Program-made: the position numbers and the translations under genes
Notes under the pieces: generated by a model
What the model was told of the DNA's origin: nothing
The model's input: the letters and a program-made list of their open reading frames with translations, nothing else
Database searches by the model: none
NCBI GenBank assembly: GCA_030248135.1
Contig: JASANC010003846.1
Coordinates: 62,001 to 126,000, forward strand
Reading direction: 5' to 3'
From: Theristus sp. LFF4_11
Taxonomy: Eukaryota > Nematoda > Chromadorea > Monhysterida > Xyalidae
Length of the DNA stretch: 64,000 nt
Shown: in pieces, positions 23,301 through 34,200 of the stretch
Numbering within the stretch: the stretch's first letter is position 1
Layout: each line of letters starts with the position of its first letter

Positions 23301-23971
23301 ACCTTATGGTGATTAATTGACAGTTTAACATTTGATGTGCTGATTGGTCAGCCAAATACTGATTGGTTATTTTGACATCAGACTTCTAATAAGCTCAGGA
23401 TATAAATTGACCCTTCCGAATTTTACGGCACTTTTGCAGTGCAGAAAACTGGTCTAAAAAACCGCAAATAGAAAAAACGACGAGGCTGCAAAGAGTGTTT
23501 TTGAGTTCACATCATCGCTTGAAACGCCACATGCTGTTAGGCTAGAAAACACAATGATGGTTTTTAAGAACAGATGCACACATATATGATATAAGTTTGC
23601 GAAGCCTGAGGCACACGAACAGTGCTAATACCAGTACACAACAGAAGCAATCACTGCAGAATTCAACAGTTGGTTGGGCTGTATTGCGTTGTGGAGTGTC
23701 GACTTACTGCCAATCAGTGTGGTGTTCTGTTTGCATGTGGATGCAACAGACTGCTTCAGTGGTCTTTTGAGCGCGTTCGCCTGCTTTATTGACTTCATGG
23801 TTGTAACGTTCGCCGCTGGCCGCTGCTTGGCACTTTGTTGTGAGGTTAGCTATGTGGGTTCATTTGTTTTACCTTTTTTCAATTGCTACGCTATTTACTC
23901 ATTTGCCGTTTCAGTTGTGGATCCTTCAGAATCATATGCAGTGGTTAGCTGAAAGAGATATTCATGCTTAA
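17389..23971 (+). CDS. CDP-alcohol phosphatidyltransferase family membrane enzyme (7 exons)
   Basis: Exons 17389-17434, 17513-17596, 17688-17743, 17839-17883, 17990-18137, 23660-23844 and 23915-23971 join in phase to 621 nt, 206 residues, close to phosphatidylinositol synthase length. The protein opens with NVPNTIDYVRLWLF, the usual N-P-x-x-I-x-x-x-R entry helix. The full family signature DG-x2-AR-x8-G-x3-D-x3-D is present as DGYVARRLQQTTDFGAWLD followed by VSID, carrying the acidic metal-binding residues. Hydrophobic helices follow (LLWSVLMILPMIEW, LPISVVF, FMVVTFAAGRCLALCCE). Such enzymes move a phosphatidyl group from CDP-diacylglycerol to an alcohol in ER or organelle membranes; the substrate alcohol cannot be told. 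EWSTFVCTH resembles the uncharacterised PIS-like subgroup more than true PI synthase. The ATG abuts TTTTTTCAG, so a 5' UTR intron or trans-spliced leader site is likely. Intron 5 is 5.5 kb of repeats. Confidence 0.87.
18295..18800 (+). repeat. Promoter-like CCAAT/TATA repeat modules, first cluster
   Basis: Contains TTTTACGGCATCGTTTTTTAACGTAAAAACTGGTC, a GGGCGTTTCCCGCAGC block, CTGATTGG motifs (inverted CCAAT) and, about 50-60 nt later, TATAAATTGA. The same ordered motifs recur at 22930-23160 and 23190-23470. It lies in intron 5 of the phosphatidyltransferase gene. Probably a diverged repeat family carrying Pol II promoter elements. Confidence 0.5.
18916..19595 (-). mobile_element. AGGGTTGTTAAA-TIR element, full copy, reversed
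   Basis: Ends AGGGTTGTTAAACAAAAATC and TTTTTTTAACAACCCT; core identical in layout to 7194-7899. Located in intron 5 of the phosphatidyltransferase gene. Confidence 0.85.
19659..20523. mobile_element. ~865 bp element with ~55 bp inverted ends rich in GAGCTC
   Basis: Left end GCACGCATAAGTTCTTGCGC followed by CGTCTCTAAAGAGCTCGTGCGAGCTC is repeated in reverse complement at 20470-20523. A second inverted pair lies inside it (AGTTGGAGAGGG near 19803 and CCAACTCTCTCC near 20385). No open frame of note; non-autonomous. Confidence 0.75.
20524..22075. repeat. Mixed repeat fragments in intron 5
   Basis: Includes one Tc1-like end (CCAAACTTTTGGCAGCCACTGTA, near 21058-21082) without a matching partner, the reversed diverged family shared with 6340-6730 (about 21110-21480), and AT-rich sequence starting AGGGTTAAAAC at 21481. 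Nothing coding is supported. Confidence 0.5.
22076..22479. mobile_element. 404 bp Tc1-like MITE
   Basis: Perfect inverted ends CAGTGGCGGCCAAAAGTGTT (continuing GGAACGCTGCGCGC) with TA on both sides. No transposase frame. Typical terminal sequence of Tc1/mariner-class elements. Confidence 0.9.
22480..23659 (+). repeat. AT-rich repeat remnant and two more CCAAT/TATA modules
   Basis: 22560-22850 belongs to the repeat at 6128-7193 (reversed). 22860-23190 and 23190-23470 are tandem modules, each with a GC-rich block, several TGATTGG motifs, then GGATATAAATTGACC and ACGGCA, then AAAACTGGTCTA. The 3' border of intron 5 (TCACTGCAG) follows at 23659. Confidence 0.5.
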
Positions 23972-24911
23972 TTGATTTGGTTTTAACATATAGTTAACAA
24001 TTTCAACCCTGATGTCGCACAAGCAGTACGGTGTATGTAGTTGTGATCGGTTCCACTTTTATTTTGTATTGAACGTTTTATCATACCATGTTGGAAGACA
24101 CTGGCAATTTGTATGCAATAGAGATTACTAAACTTTTCTATCACAACTGAAGAAAGGATAACACAACAGTATAAATTAGTACTCTCCGTGTTTCAAATAA
24201 TTTCATGCAGTGGTTGGTGTTCACTCAACGTTAAAACTTCACATATACAACGACGTACACGACAGAAAAACCAATAGTCGTAAATTAAATCAAAGCCAAT
24301 TCTAGACATGATAAATACATATCATTCTAATGACCGAAATGAATTGCCAAAAATGAGAATAAACACCGACATAGACAGTGAGAATAGAACCGAAGATATG
24401 GCCATTGACTAGACAACTATGAGTTGAGTCGAACAACAACAAGGTACGTATTAACAACTGTCGTGCAAAAAGAATCAAGCAACTTGGCATCAAGACGACG
24501 TTTGTCATGCAGAAAATGTTCGAATCATTTTGGTAATTGTTTAGCTGAATCAACTGAATCAGTTGAAACAGCACGGGAACAGTAACTTCAGATCTTTATA
24601 TCAGATATTCAGAAGCCTTTAACAAAGAGTTCGCAGTATCCCTGATAGTAATTTATTATTATTGAAAATTGTGTTGACCATATGTTTCGAATATCTCGAT
24701 TGACATTTTTTCACATTTGTAAATAGCCAGAAAGAAGAACTTCTGATTGTTGTGGGCAGATTTTTAAACTGGAAAATCGATCATCGTTGTTTTGTGAATT
24801 CTTTTTGGCATGTAAGAATTGCATCATTTTAAAACCTTTTATTAGGTTTCGTCATCAAAATTCAAGAACTCAAGTATAGTGTGCGATTGTTAGGGTGCAT
24901 GTTATCGCGAT
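23972..24911. other. Convergent 3' intergenic region
   Basis: Separates the tail of the phosphatidyltransferase gene (+) from the tail of the multi-PDZ gene (-). It contains AATAAA at 24358-24363 on the plus strand and AATAAA on the minus strand at 24652-24657, which could terminate the two transcripts and would make their 3' UTRs approach but not overlap. No gene seen. Confidence 0.45.
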
Positions 24912-25236
24912 TCATGCAGTGTCTCCACCAAGCTGAGCGTCTCCGTCGTGTGGTACCACTGCCAACCGAATGTCGCCTTTCTGTGTTTGCAACATATCGA
25001 CAGCCTCTTGATGAGAGAGTCCGACAAGAGATCGATGATTAACAGCAACAATTTGGTCGCCTTGGTTGAGCTGGCAATTTCGAGTTGCGCCGTAATCGAA
25101 CGTCCTCTTGATAATGACTGGCAACATTGACTGCTTGTTGCTGGTACCTCCTACTATTGAAAACCCGTACGACTCGTCGATTCGTCGATGGAACTCAATA
25201 ATGCGTGGCATCGACGGACTAATTTCAGTTGAGCAA
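24912..25236 (-). CDS. MPDZ: Multi-PDZ gene, exon 36: PDZ13-like domain and stop
   Basis: After acceptor TTTATTTCAG the exon opens in phase 2 and encodes [20 protein letters not shown], then a long loop, [55 protein letters not shown], then a short tail ending GGDTA and TGA (24914-24912). The domain is C-terminal, like PDZ13 of the vertebrate proteins. The canonical GLGF is YGFS. Confidence 0.93.
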
Positions 25237-28200
25237 CTGAAATAAAAAAGAATCAGTTTATTGCATGGCATGTCATTCACACTGGAATAGTTTGCAGTCA
25301 ATAGACCGTACTGAAAACACAGTATGACTAACACTATCAGGATTAGAAATTGAAGAAAGTTCACATTTAACCCAATGTTATCATTATGTAAACATTTCAT
25401 GCGCATCCAAATCGAATAGTTTGATGCAAGCAGTAAGAGCAGATAGAAAAGTAAAGGGGAAGACAGACACATAGTTCATTGCAAAAAACTGGTTTCGAAA
25501 TTTGTTAATTTGGTGCAAGGAAAAGATTCTTTGCTAGGGAAAGAAAGCGTGATCCCTTTACGGGTTGTTTAAAAAACCCTCAAAACAACATAAATCAATT
25601 GACTTATTTGCAGCAGACAACATTGTGTGACTATGGAATGGCATGCATTTATCAAAATATTCCACCTACACAAGCGTGCCGTTGACAGCAATTGGTTTTG
25701 GTTGCACTGAGGGCAAAAGCAGACAGAGAGTGATTTATTTTCAAAAACTGTCACAACGTTGAGACAAAGAAATCATGCACATTTTGTTTAGCAATTTTTA
25801 ACTCACCGAAGTACGGTACGAAAATGGTCGGTGGAATGTTTTGACAGTCATTCGTTTACTGAATGTCAGTTGGACCTGGAGCAAAATCATGTCACATCAC
25901 AACAAATCAGCAATCATAATCTGCAGAACCTGAACTGCTTCTAAAACTACGTTGTGTACAGGTACTGTATCCAACACAAGCTTTATATAAACAACAAAAT
26001 GGATGGCATTTTTGCGAAAAGTACCATCTACCGATAAGTATTTGCGAGTACATGTGTGATTGGAATGGGATTGCTAGTCTAATCATTAGATGCATAATAT
26101 CATGCGGCTGCGCGAGCGAGCGGACAGCGCACCACTCATTATGTGAGTGAACCCGGACCTACGCGCGTTTTCAAAATTTGCTGGCTGGCCTGCAGCAATC
26201 GGTATATACAATAGTGTGCACACGAAGAAACCTACCAATGTTACAAACTGTGCCGAAGAAAAAAAATTCGCCAGACGCCACAAAACAATTCAGTCGTTAA
26301 TTTTGTTCACTACAAACAACGTTTTTTACTGATAGGCTAATAAATTTTAAGGGGGCAATCTCGGTTTCAACTGATGACCGGTGGGGCATCTGCACTGAGG
26401 ATAAACGCTTAGGCGTTTATGGCGCTCAGGGATTGCATCAAGTCAGGTATTGCATTAAAGCGCTGAACCGTATCCGGACCTTTCCCGCGCAGACCTTTCC
26501 CGCGCCGGACCTTTCCCGCGCAGACCTTTCCCGCGCGGACCTTTTCCGCAGCGGACCTTTCCCGCGCGGACCTTTCCCGCGGCGGACCTTTTCCGCGCGG
26601 ACTTTTCCCACGCGGACCTGTCCCGCAGCGGACCTTTCCCGAAGGCGGACTTTTCCCGAGTCCCGCGCCGTGTTTCTGTTAGCGTTTTATGGTTCGTTTG
26701 TTAAATCGTTCGTTTTCCAGTGTATTTATTTGTTGAAATTTCAAAAATAATAAAACTTGAGCAAAATGTATTTTTCAAAAATCTGAAAAAATGTAACTCA
26801 GTCATTTAAAAGAAATTCAACTTTAAAAATTTCAAATTTAAAATATTGTAAAAAAATTAAAAAAATTCAGATTTAAAAAAAAAACATTTTGCTCAAGTTT
26901 TATTATTTTTGAAATTTCAATAAATAAATAAACTAAACACTGGAAAACGAACGATTTAACAAACGAACCATAAAAAGTTAACAGAAATCCGCGCGGGAAA
27001 GGTCCGCGCGGGAAAAGGCCGCGCGGGAAAGGTCCGCCGCGGGAAAAGTCCGCCGCGGGAAAAGTCCGCGCGGTAAAGGTCCGCGCGGGAAAGGTCCGCG
27101 CGGGAAAGGTCCGCGCGGAAAAGGTCCGCGCGGGAAAGGTCTGCGCGAGACAGGATACCGCGGCGGACATGTTGTCGGACAGGACACCGGACACAACTTC
27201 GGACATTTTTATTTACCGATTTACGTGCTGCTTATGAATGAGTGTGAATGAATTTCAAGAAGTCTATAATAGAAAATTTATGCGCCGAAGAACTTTTACT
27301 GTTGGATGAAATTTGGATGAAATTTGTGTAAAAGTTTCAAAATACCGTATTACCTCTATTAAACCCCCCCCCAAAATTAAACCCCCCCCAAAAATAAACC
27401 CCCACCCCCTCGACAAGTTTCCAAATAATCCCCCCCCCAAAAATAAACCCCCATGGGGGTTTATTAGAAACCTGTTTGAAACACATACCTAGCGAATTCA
27501 GTGGCTGAATGCAGTGACATTGGTGAAATTGTGCTACCAAAGGCCCCAAAGGGATGAGTTGGCGGTAATTTCATTACAAAAGGCTGTTACCAAAGGAAAT
27601 CTCTGTGAAAAGTAGAAGTTTCTGCGACTTCCTTCCTGCCATGGAAGGTATTTTTGCCATTTTGCCCACCCCTAAAAATGGTTTCCAAATAAACCCCCCC
27701 CCCCCCAAAAATAATCCCCCCCCCCCAAAAATAAACCCCCACCCCCAGAAGTCGCTGAAGAAATAAACCCCCATGGGGGTTTAATAGAGGTAATACGGTA
27801 AATAAATTTAAGAATGTCGCTCTGCAGGGATGCGAAAAATGCTCGCGTGTTGGTAGTGATGCTTTTAATTATCATACGGATGCGAGGCTCGAGTGGACAG
27901 CGCATCACGCACTACATGATGATTGGACCCAGGGCAACGCGCGTTTTTCAATATTTACTCGGTGTTCTGATGCGATCAGTATTTGAGCAACAAACTTTTC
28001 AGAAACTGCAAGTAAAATCGCGCCCAGTAGGTTGCCGCGAGGCGTGTCTTGTTTCGTAGAATGTTTGTCTGTCTCGTCTAGTCTCGCCAATTTTTTAAAA
28101 GGCTGTGTCGTGTCTCATTTTGTTTTGCGACCCTTTGTCTCGTATTTCGTTGTCTCGTGTCTCGACGCGTGGAAACCCTGTCGCGCGTCAACCCTATCTT

Positions 28201-31200
28201 GCCGAGTGATGGAAACCCGCAAATCGTAGGAGCCGTACGACAGCAATCGATAGCGATCCAAAAAAAGTCAAAAGTGGCGTATGATGGCGCTCAAGTTGTT
28301 AAGGGTTGAATATAGGGATCAAAAGTTTTTCCTCAATACTGTAAATGACTCAAATAAAAGTTAGAATATTAGAGAATAATGCGCTCTCTGCGGAATATTG
28401 TTAAAAAGTAAAAGTTTTGTGCTAATTAAGAACACAAAAATAAGAATCGTATACAATAGGTCTGGCAGGTCGGCGCTTCAATTTACTTCATGCAATGCAT
28501 CAAAATACTGAACAAAGTATCAATAACAATTTTGAGAGTGGTTTTTCAATATTCGTCAAACCAAAATAAGTGAACATAACAGTTGATGTTACTATTTACA
28601 AAGCAATATTGTATACCTTCTAATAGTTCTGCGACTAATGCAATTAAAAATTGCACGCATAGATAGATAATCAGTTTTGTGCTAGACGCGGTAACTCAAA
28701 ATTGGTGAAGTGGCCGCAGTTCCTGAGATACAAAAGAGTCTTGAGCATAAAAACAGCTTTTCTCCACGTCTGCAAGCTGAATGTGATGTTGGTGCTGCAT
28801 CTACATGTTGGTACGGATTAACCGAGTAAACATGGCAGCTTTTTTCAGGGTGCAAGGAGCGCGCGAAATTTGAATGAAAGAAAATAGACGTTTAGAAACC
28901 AACATGTGTGCCAAATTTGACGTGTTTTTTCAGACCAATGGATTCTTCGTGCTATTATGTTCATTCTTGCTCCCTTGAACACATGATTAGGAGTTATGTT
29001 GGCATTTTTGAAAAAGACAACTCCTAGTCTGCGACTGATCCCGCCTTGACGGGCTGCCTTTTTTATTCGGCCATACTGTATCTAATGGACATGGTAACAT
29101 GGACCATCCAAGATTTCGAAACTTCGAAAGAAAGACTAAACGTATTTAAATGATTCATATTTTTGTGTTCTTATTAGCACATAACTTTTACACTTTTCAA
29201 TTATATTCCGCCTTTTGTATGCGCAGAGAGCGCACTTTTCTCCAAAGTTGTAAATGGTCAGACAACACTGATGGCAAGCCAAATCCAACCCGAAATAGAA
29301 GAAACAAAACAGGCAAAATTGGATTGAACGTGCTCATTTTCAGAATTTTGTATGCAGTAGTAAATGACTATCTACAATTGCAAAATCAATATGTTCAACA
29401 GGTGCGACAAGCTTGAATGCAGAAAGGTACTTACCCTTCAACAATTGCTGTTGGTCGTGCAATTTGAAGGTGTAGTATGTTACCACTGTTTTTCACAAAC
29501 TCCACTGCGCTCGCTTGATCAGTGACAATTTGTCCATTGACGGCCATGAGTCGATCACCTAGTTTCAGCACAGACGCTGCGGCACTGCCGTCTTGCAATG
29601 ACGTGATAAGTATTCCACGCGAACGACGTCCGATCCCCATGCCAAGCGTCTGACCAGCGACCTTGCGCATTTCAACCATGAGAGAATCGCTTCCTTCTTC
29701 GAGTAGGCTATCGATTAACGTGATATCCTGTGGTTTTAATTCAGCAATTATTTCTCTTCCAGGGGTGTATTCTGTTGATGCGGAAGCTGAATTGGTGGCA
29801 GTTGGGTCTGAAATTTCTGTTGCTGTGCCAACTTTGTCTGGTATCGGGTAGTTTGGTTCAGGGGTAGTTGACTGCGTGGGGGTGGTACCGGTAGTTTGTT
29901 GCTCAGGAACTGTTTGCTGGTGTGCTCCAGTGCTTGAATGTTCTGATACTGTCACAGAAATAGGTGGTGAGTCAATCGTAACTTGCGGCACCGTTGATGG
30001 CCCCAATGTGCCACGTGCGCTTGCTTGGCGACTTGGCGGATTTTCAAGTGACACCGATGGACTGGTCGATGGTGTGTGTTGTTGTAAACCGGCTTGTACG
30101 GAACCAATGGATGATTCAGGATCGTTGCCTTCAACCGTTGCGTTGGCGGTCTTTGGTGGTTGTGGTTCAGGTGTGCGCGTTTGGTTTGAATCTTGAGGAA
30201 GACTTGCCGCAGTATGTTCTGGAGCAGTCTTTACTGTTGTCGCTTGCTTAGCACCTTCAGTCAACTTCCAACGCCCCACTTTCAGATGCACGACCCCAGT
30301 GCACGTCTGAAAAACAAAAACTTTATGTTGAGTTTATGTTGAGGTTTTGAGACAATCATGTCAACAATTAAAATGAAACTTGCTTTTAATATTGTTGCTA
30401 CATCTTCTTGCATCGAATGCGTTACATCCTGTGTGTTAACGGCGAGTATTTGATCCCCTTGCATGAGACGTCCGTCGGCGTCTGCAGCTCCACCTTTCAC
30501 TATTTCAGACAAGTAAACGCCAGGTTCGGACTTTCGACCGACGATACTCAAACCGAGACCTTTGCCTGGTTTCTTTTGAAGCTCCACTTCGAGCACGTTG
30601 TAAATTTGTGTCGGATCTAGTAGACTCATTTGCATTGCAACATCACGATAGACTATAAGGCGCACGTGTGAAGGGGTATGCCGAAGCATACTAATTGCTT
30701 GTTCATGAGCAACGCCTCGTAGTGATTGTCCATTTACCTGAATGGTGTTGAAACGATGATAGTTTCAAATCAGCTGCACGGATTATGGATAAAACGCAAT
30801 GCTGCACAGCAGTACCTCAAGTAACTGATCGCCAGGCTTCAATCTGCCGTCTCTAGCTGCTGCACCGTCAGGGTAAACTTCGTGGATGACCACTGTTCCG
30901 AGCACGGTGTCAGATCCACCAACAATACTCAATCCAAGACCCTGGCCGCTCTTGTCGATTTCAATCAAGGTCTCCCGACCTGCGTCAACAATTGCTGTAC
31001 TGGGGTCGGATTGTTGGCTGCTCCCCGAGGATTTCTTACGGGGTTCACCACCAGTATGTTGAGGGCTTTTAGTTACTGACACGCCCATCGGCTGGTTTTC
31101 TAAAAATATTTTGGAATTTATTGCAGTTGAACTTTGTGACCAATTTTTACCGTATTTTGTCGTACCGTCCTGCTTGGTGCCAATTGCGACATATGCTTTG

Positions 31201-34200
31201 GTGAGCGACGCTGCTTTTGATATCGGCAGCGTCACTGCAGGTTGTGCGGCTAATGTCATCTCCACTTCACCATTCTCGCTGACAGTCTGCATGATTTCAG
31301 CCACTTGTGAAGACGTCATATTTCTTACGTTTCGACCAGCAACTGATAAAACTTGATCACCCACGCGGACGTCACGGGTCTAAAACCAAAAGCATAAAAA
31401 ACTAAGTACATGCGTCATTGAGTTTTGCTGACTGAAACCTTTTTCGATTTTTTTATTATCATCAGTTGGCTAGTTTTCGAACTGTCCACAAAAATCTATA
31501 ATGCAAGTCGTGTATCAAGCAAATTTTGTGTTCATTTAGAAAATGACAGACAGTCAGGAGATAGAATGTCTGTAAAAATGCATGTTTAGAGCTTCAATAT
31601 AATAAATTAGCACATTTTGTCCATTTGTATTCCTCGCTTATCTTCATTAATTTCCATTGCTCTTAGGAGACTTCTATTAGTGACTTAGTGTTAACATTTT
31701 TAGCAACATAGTTTCTCCAGAATGTGTTGTTTTTGCTGCGAACTCCCTCAAAATGCCATATGTTTTTTGTTCAATATGCACGTTGATAAATGCACTGCTT
31801 TTAACGCCGATTGCACGAAAAAGTGGGGGGTGTTTGTATGGAAGTGCCGGGCCATGGAATCATATTCCAACTAAGGGTAGGGGGTTGTACAACTCAACAA
31901 GGCGCTTCATTTTCACTTAGCAACCATACCCTAATTCCCCCTATTTGCAGCACTTTTAGGGCTTATAAGTCAAAAAACCCTCGATTTTTTTCCATTTTTC
32001 GCAAAGTATACCATTTTCAACCAGCATTTTCAACATTGGTGCAAACAAGCTAGGGCTTGAAATAGTGTGCGTTTTGAAGATCTCGCGGAGCTCTTTCACT
32101 TACACGTACACTACATAAAGGGACTTTTTCCTATTTTCCGTGGTAAGCTTCGCAAAATTACTTTTTTTGAAAAATTTTGCTATTTTTTGTAAAACATGTT
32201 TTTGAGCTCATAAACACAACTTTTTGATTTTCATTTTTAGTTCTACAGGGAGGTTTTCGGGGTCGCTGAATTTGAATCTGAACTCAGATTTTTGCCCCGG
32301 GCATTTTTTTGCCCTAAAATTGGGCAAAAACATGTTTTTTTGCGTTTTTCAGTGTTTTTTGTTTTAGTGTTTTAATTTTATGCGTGGTTTTTATTTAAAA
32401 TGCTATTTTATAATAGCTTTACAGCCGCTGTACTTGAATCCGTTTTCATATTTTGCAACTGACTACTTGCTTTCACCCAAAAAAGGGTAAAATGTGGATT
32501 TTTTGCTTTTTTCATACGTTTTCATTCCACAGTGAAAAAAAACAATAGAAACAACTTTTAATTTTAATTTTTAATTCTCCAGGGGGGTTTAGAGATTGCG
32601 CAATCCGAATCTGACTTTAGATTTTTGCCTCGGGCATTTTTTGCCCTAAAATTTTGCAAAAACATTTTTAGCGTTTTCCAGTGTTTTTTTGTTTTAATTT
32701 CTAATTTTAAGTGTGGATTTTTTTAAAAAGAATTTTCTAATAGCTTCACAACCGCTGTGCTTGAATCCGTTATTATATTTTGTAACGGACCATTTTCTTT
32801 CTCAAAAATGGGTAAAACATGGATTTTTTGCCTTTTTTCAGACGTTTTCGTTTCATAGTAACAAATAAGCTTTAAAACAATCTTTAAAACCACTTTCTAG
32901 GAGTACCCGAATGCGCTGAATCTATATCTGTAGTTAAATTTTACAATTGACCCATTATTTACCCTTATAAATGGGTAAAAAATCTTTATTGTGGTTTTTC
33001 TGTAGACGTTTTTCTTTTTGTGTGCGAACTACACTTGTAAACTGTTGTTAATTTGTCTCGGGAATTTTCTACGCCGCTGAAGTTGATCTGTTTTTGGTTT
33101 TTAAAACTGGCGCTTTTGTTTACCCCAATTTTACCCAGTTGGGTAAAAACTGTCTCTTTCACCTTTTTGTTTGAAACTGACATAGTGAATGGTTATGGCT
33201 GAAACGTAAAAGTTATGGCTTGAAATGATGTGCGTTTTGAAGATCTCGCGGAGCTTTTTCACGTACACTGCGTTAAAAGCAAGGGACTTGTCTGTTACGA
33301 ATCTGTCGATGAGCAAATTTGTTCGCGAAAACTGAATCATTTTACACTCTAGATATACAAAATAACTTTTTTTCAATTTTCAGAGCCATCACATTTGAAA
33401 ACGCCAACAAAATACTGATCGAGCAAAAAAACCTGCGGAGAAAATGAGCAAAATGTATCAAAATTGCTGAATTTAGAGCACCCACAAAAAGGAGTAAAAA
33501 AATAAACATCAGATTCGAGTTCAGCAAACCCAAAAACCCTAGTTCGGGTGGCTTGTTTATTTTTAGGGGCGTTATTTGCGAGTTTTACGATAGTTTTACT
33601 TGAAAACGATGCTTTTTGAAGGAAACACAAAAAAACGAAAAAAAAGCAATTTTGCAAAGCTTACCACCGAAAATATGTAAAAGTCCCTTGCTTTTAACGC
33701 AGTGTACGTGAAAAAGCTCCGCGAGATCTTCAAAACGCACATCATTTCAAGCCATAACTTTTACGTTTCAACCATAACCATTCACTATGTCAGTTTCAAA
33801 CAAAAAGGTGAAAGAGACAGTTTTTACCCAACTGGGTAAAATTGGGGTAAACAAAAGCACCAGTTTTAAAACCAAAAACAGATCAACTTCAGCGGCGTAG
33901 AAAATTCCCGAGACAAATTAACAACAGTTTACAGGTGTAGTTCGCACACAAAAAGAAAAACGTCTACAGAAAAACCACAATAAAGATTTTTACCCATTTA
34001 TGGGGGTAAATAATGGGTTAATTGTAAAATTTAACTACAGATATAGATTCAGCGCATTCGGGTACTCCTAGAAAGTGGTTTTAAAGATTGTTTTAAAGCT
34101 TATTTGTTACTATGAAACAAAAACGTCTGAAAAAAGGCAAAAAATCCATGTTTTACCTATTTTTGAGAAAGAAAATGGTCCGTTACAAAATATAATAACG

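Larger units (their letters stand above)
25237..29434. other. Last intron (4.2 kb) of the multi-PDZ gene
   Basis: Contains the CCCGCG tandem-array foldback (26477-27145) and MITE copy 2 (27343-27800). The part 28816-28880 (ACATGGCAGCTTTTTTCAGG, then GGTGCAAGGAGCGC) is repeated inverted at 48545-48612 in intron 15. The rest is AT-rich with no supported gene. Confidence 0.55.

Noticed and set aside
26433..27206. Pentapeptide-repeat-like proteins ([20 protein letters not shown])
   Set aside because: The period comes from the 15-bp DNA tandem unit. All frames on both strands give five-residue repeats, and the arrays are part of a foldback in an intron.
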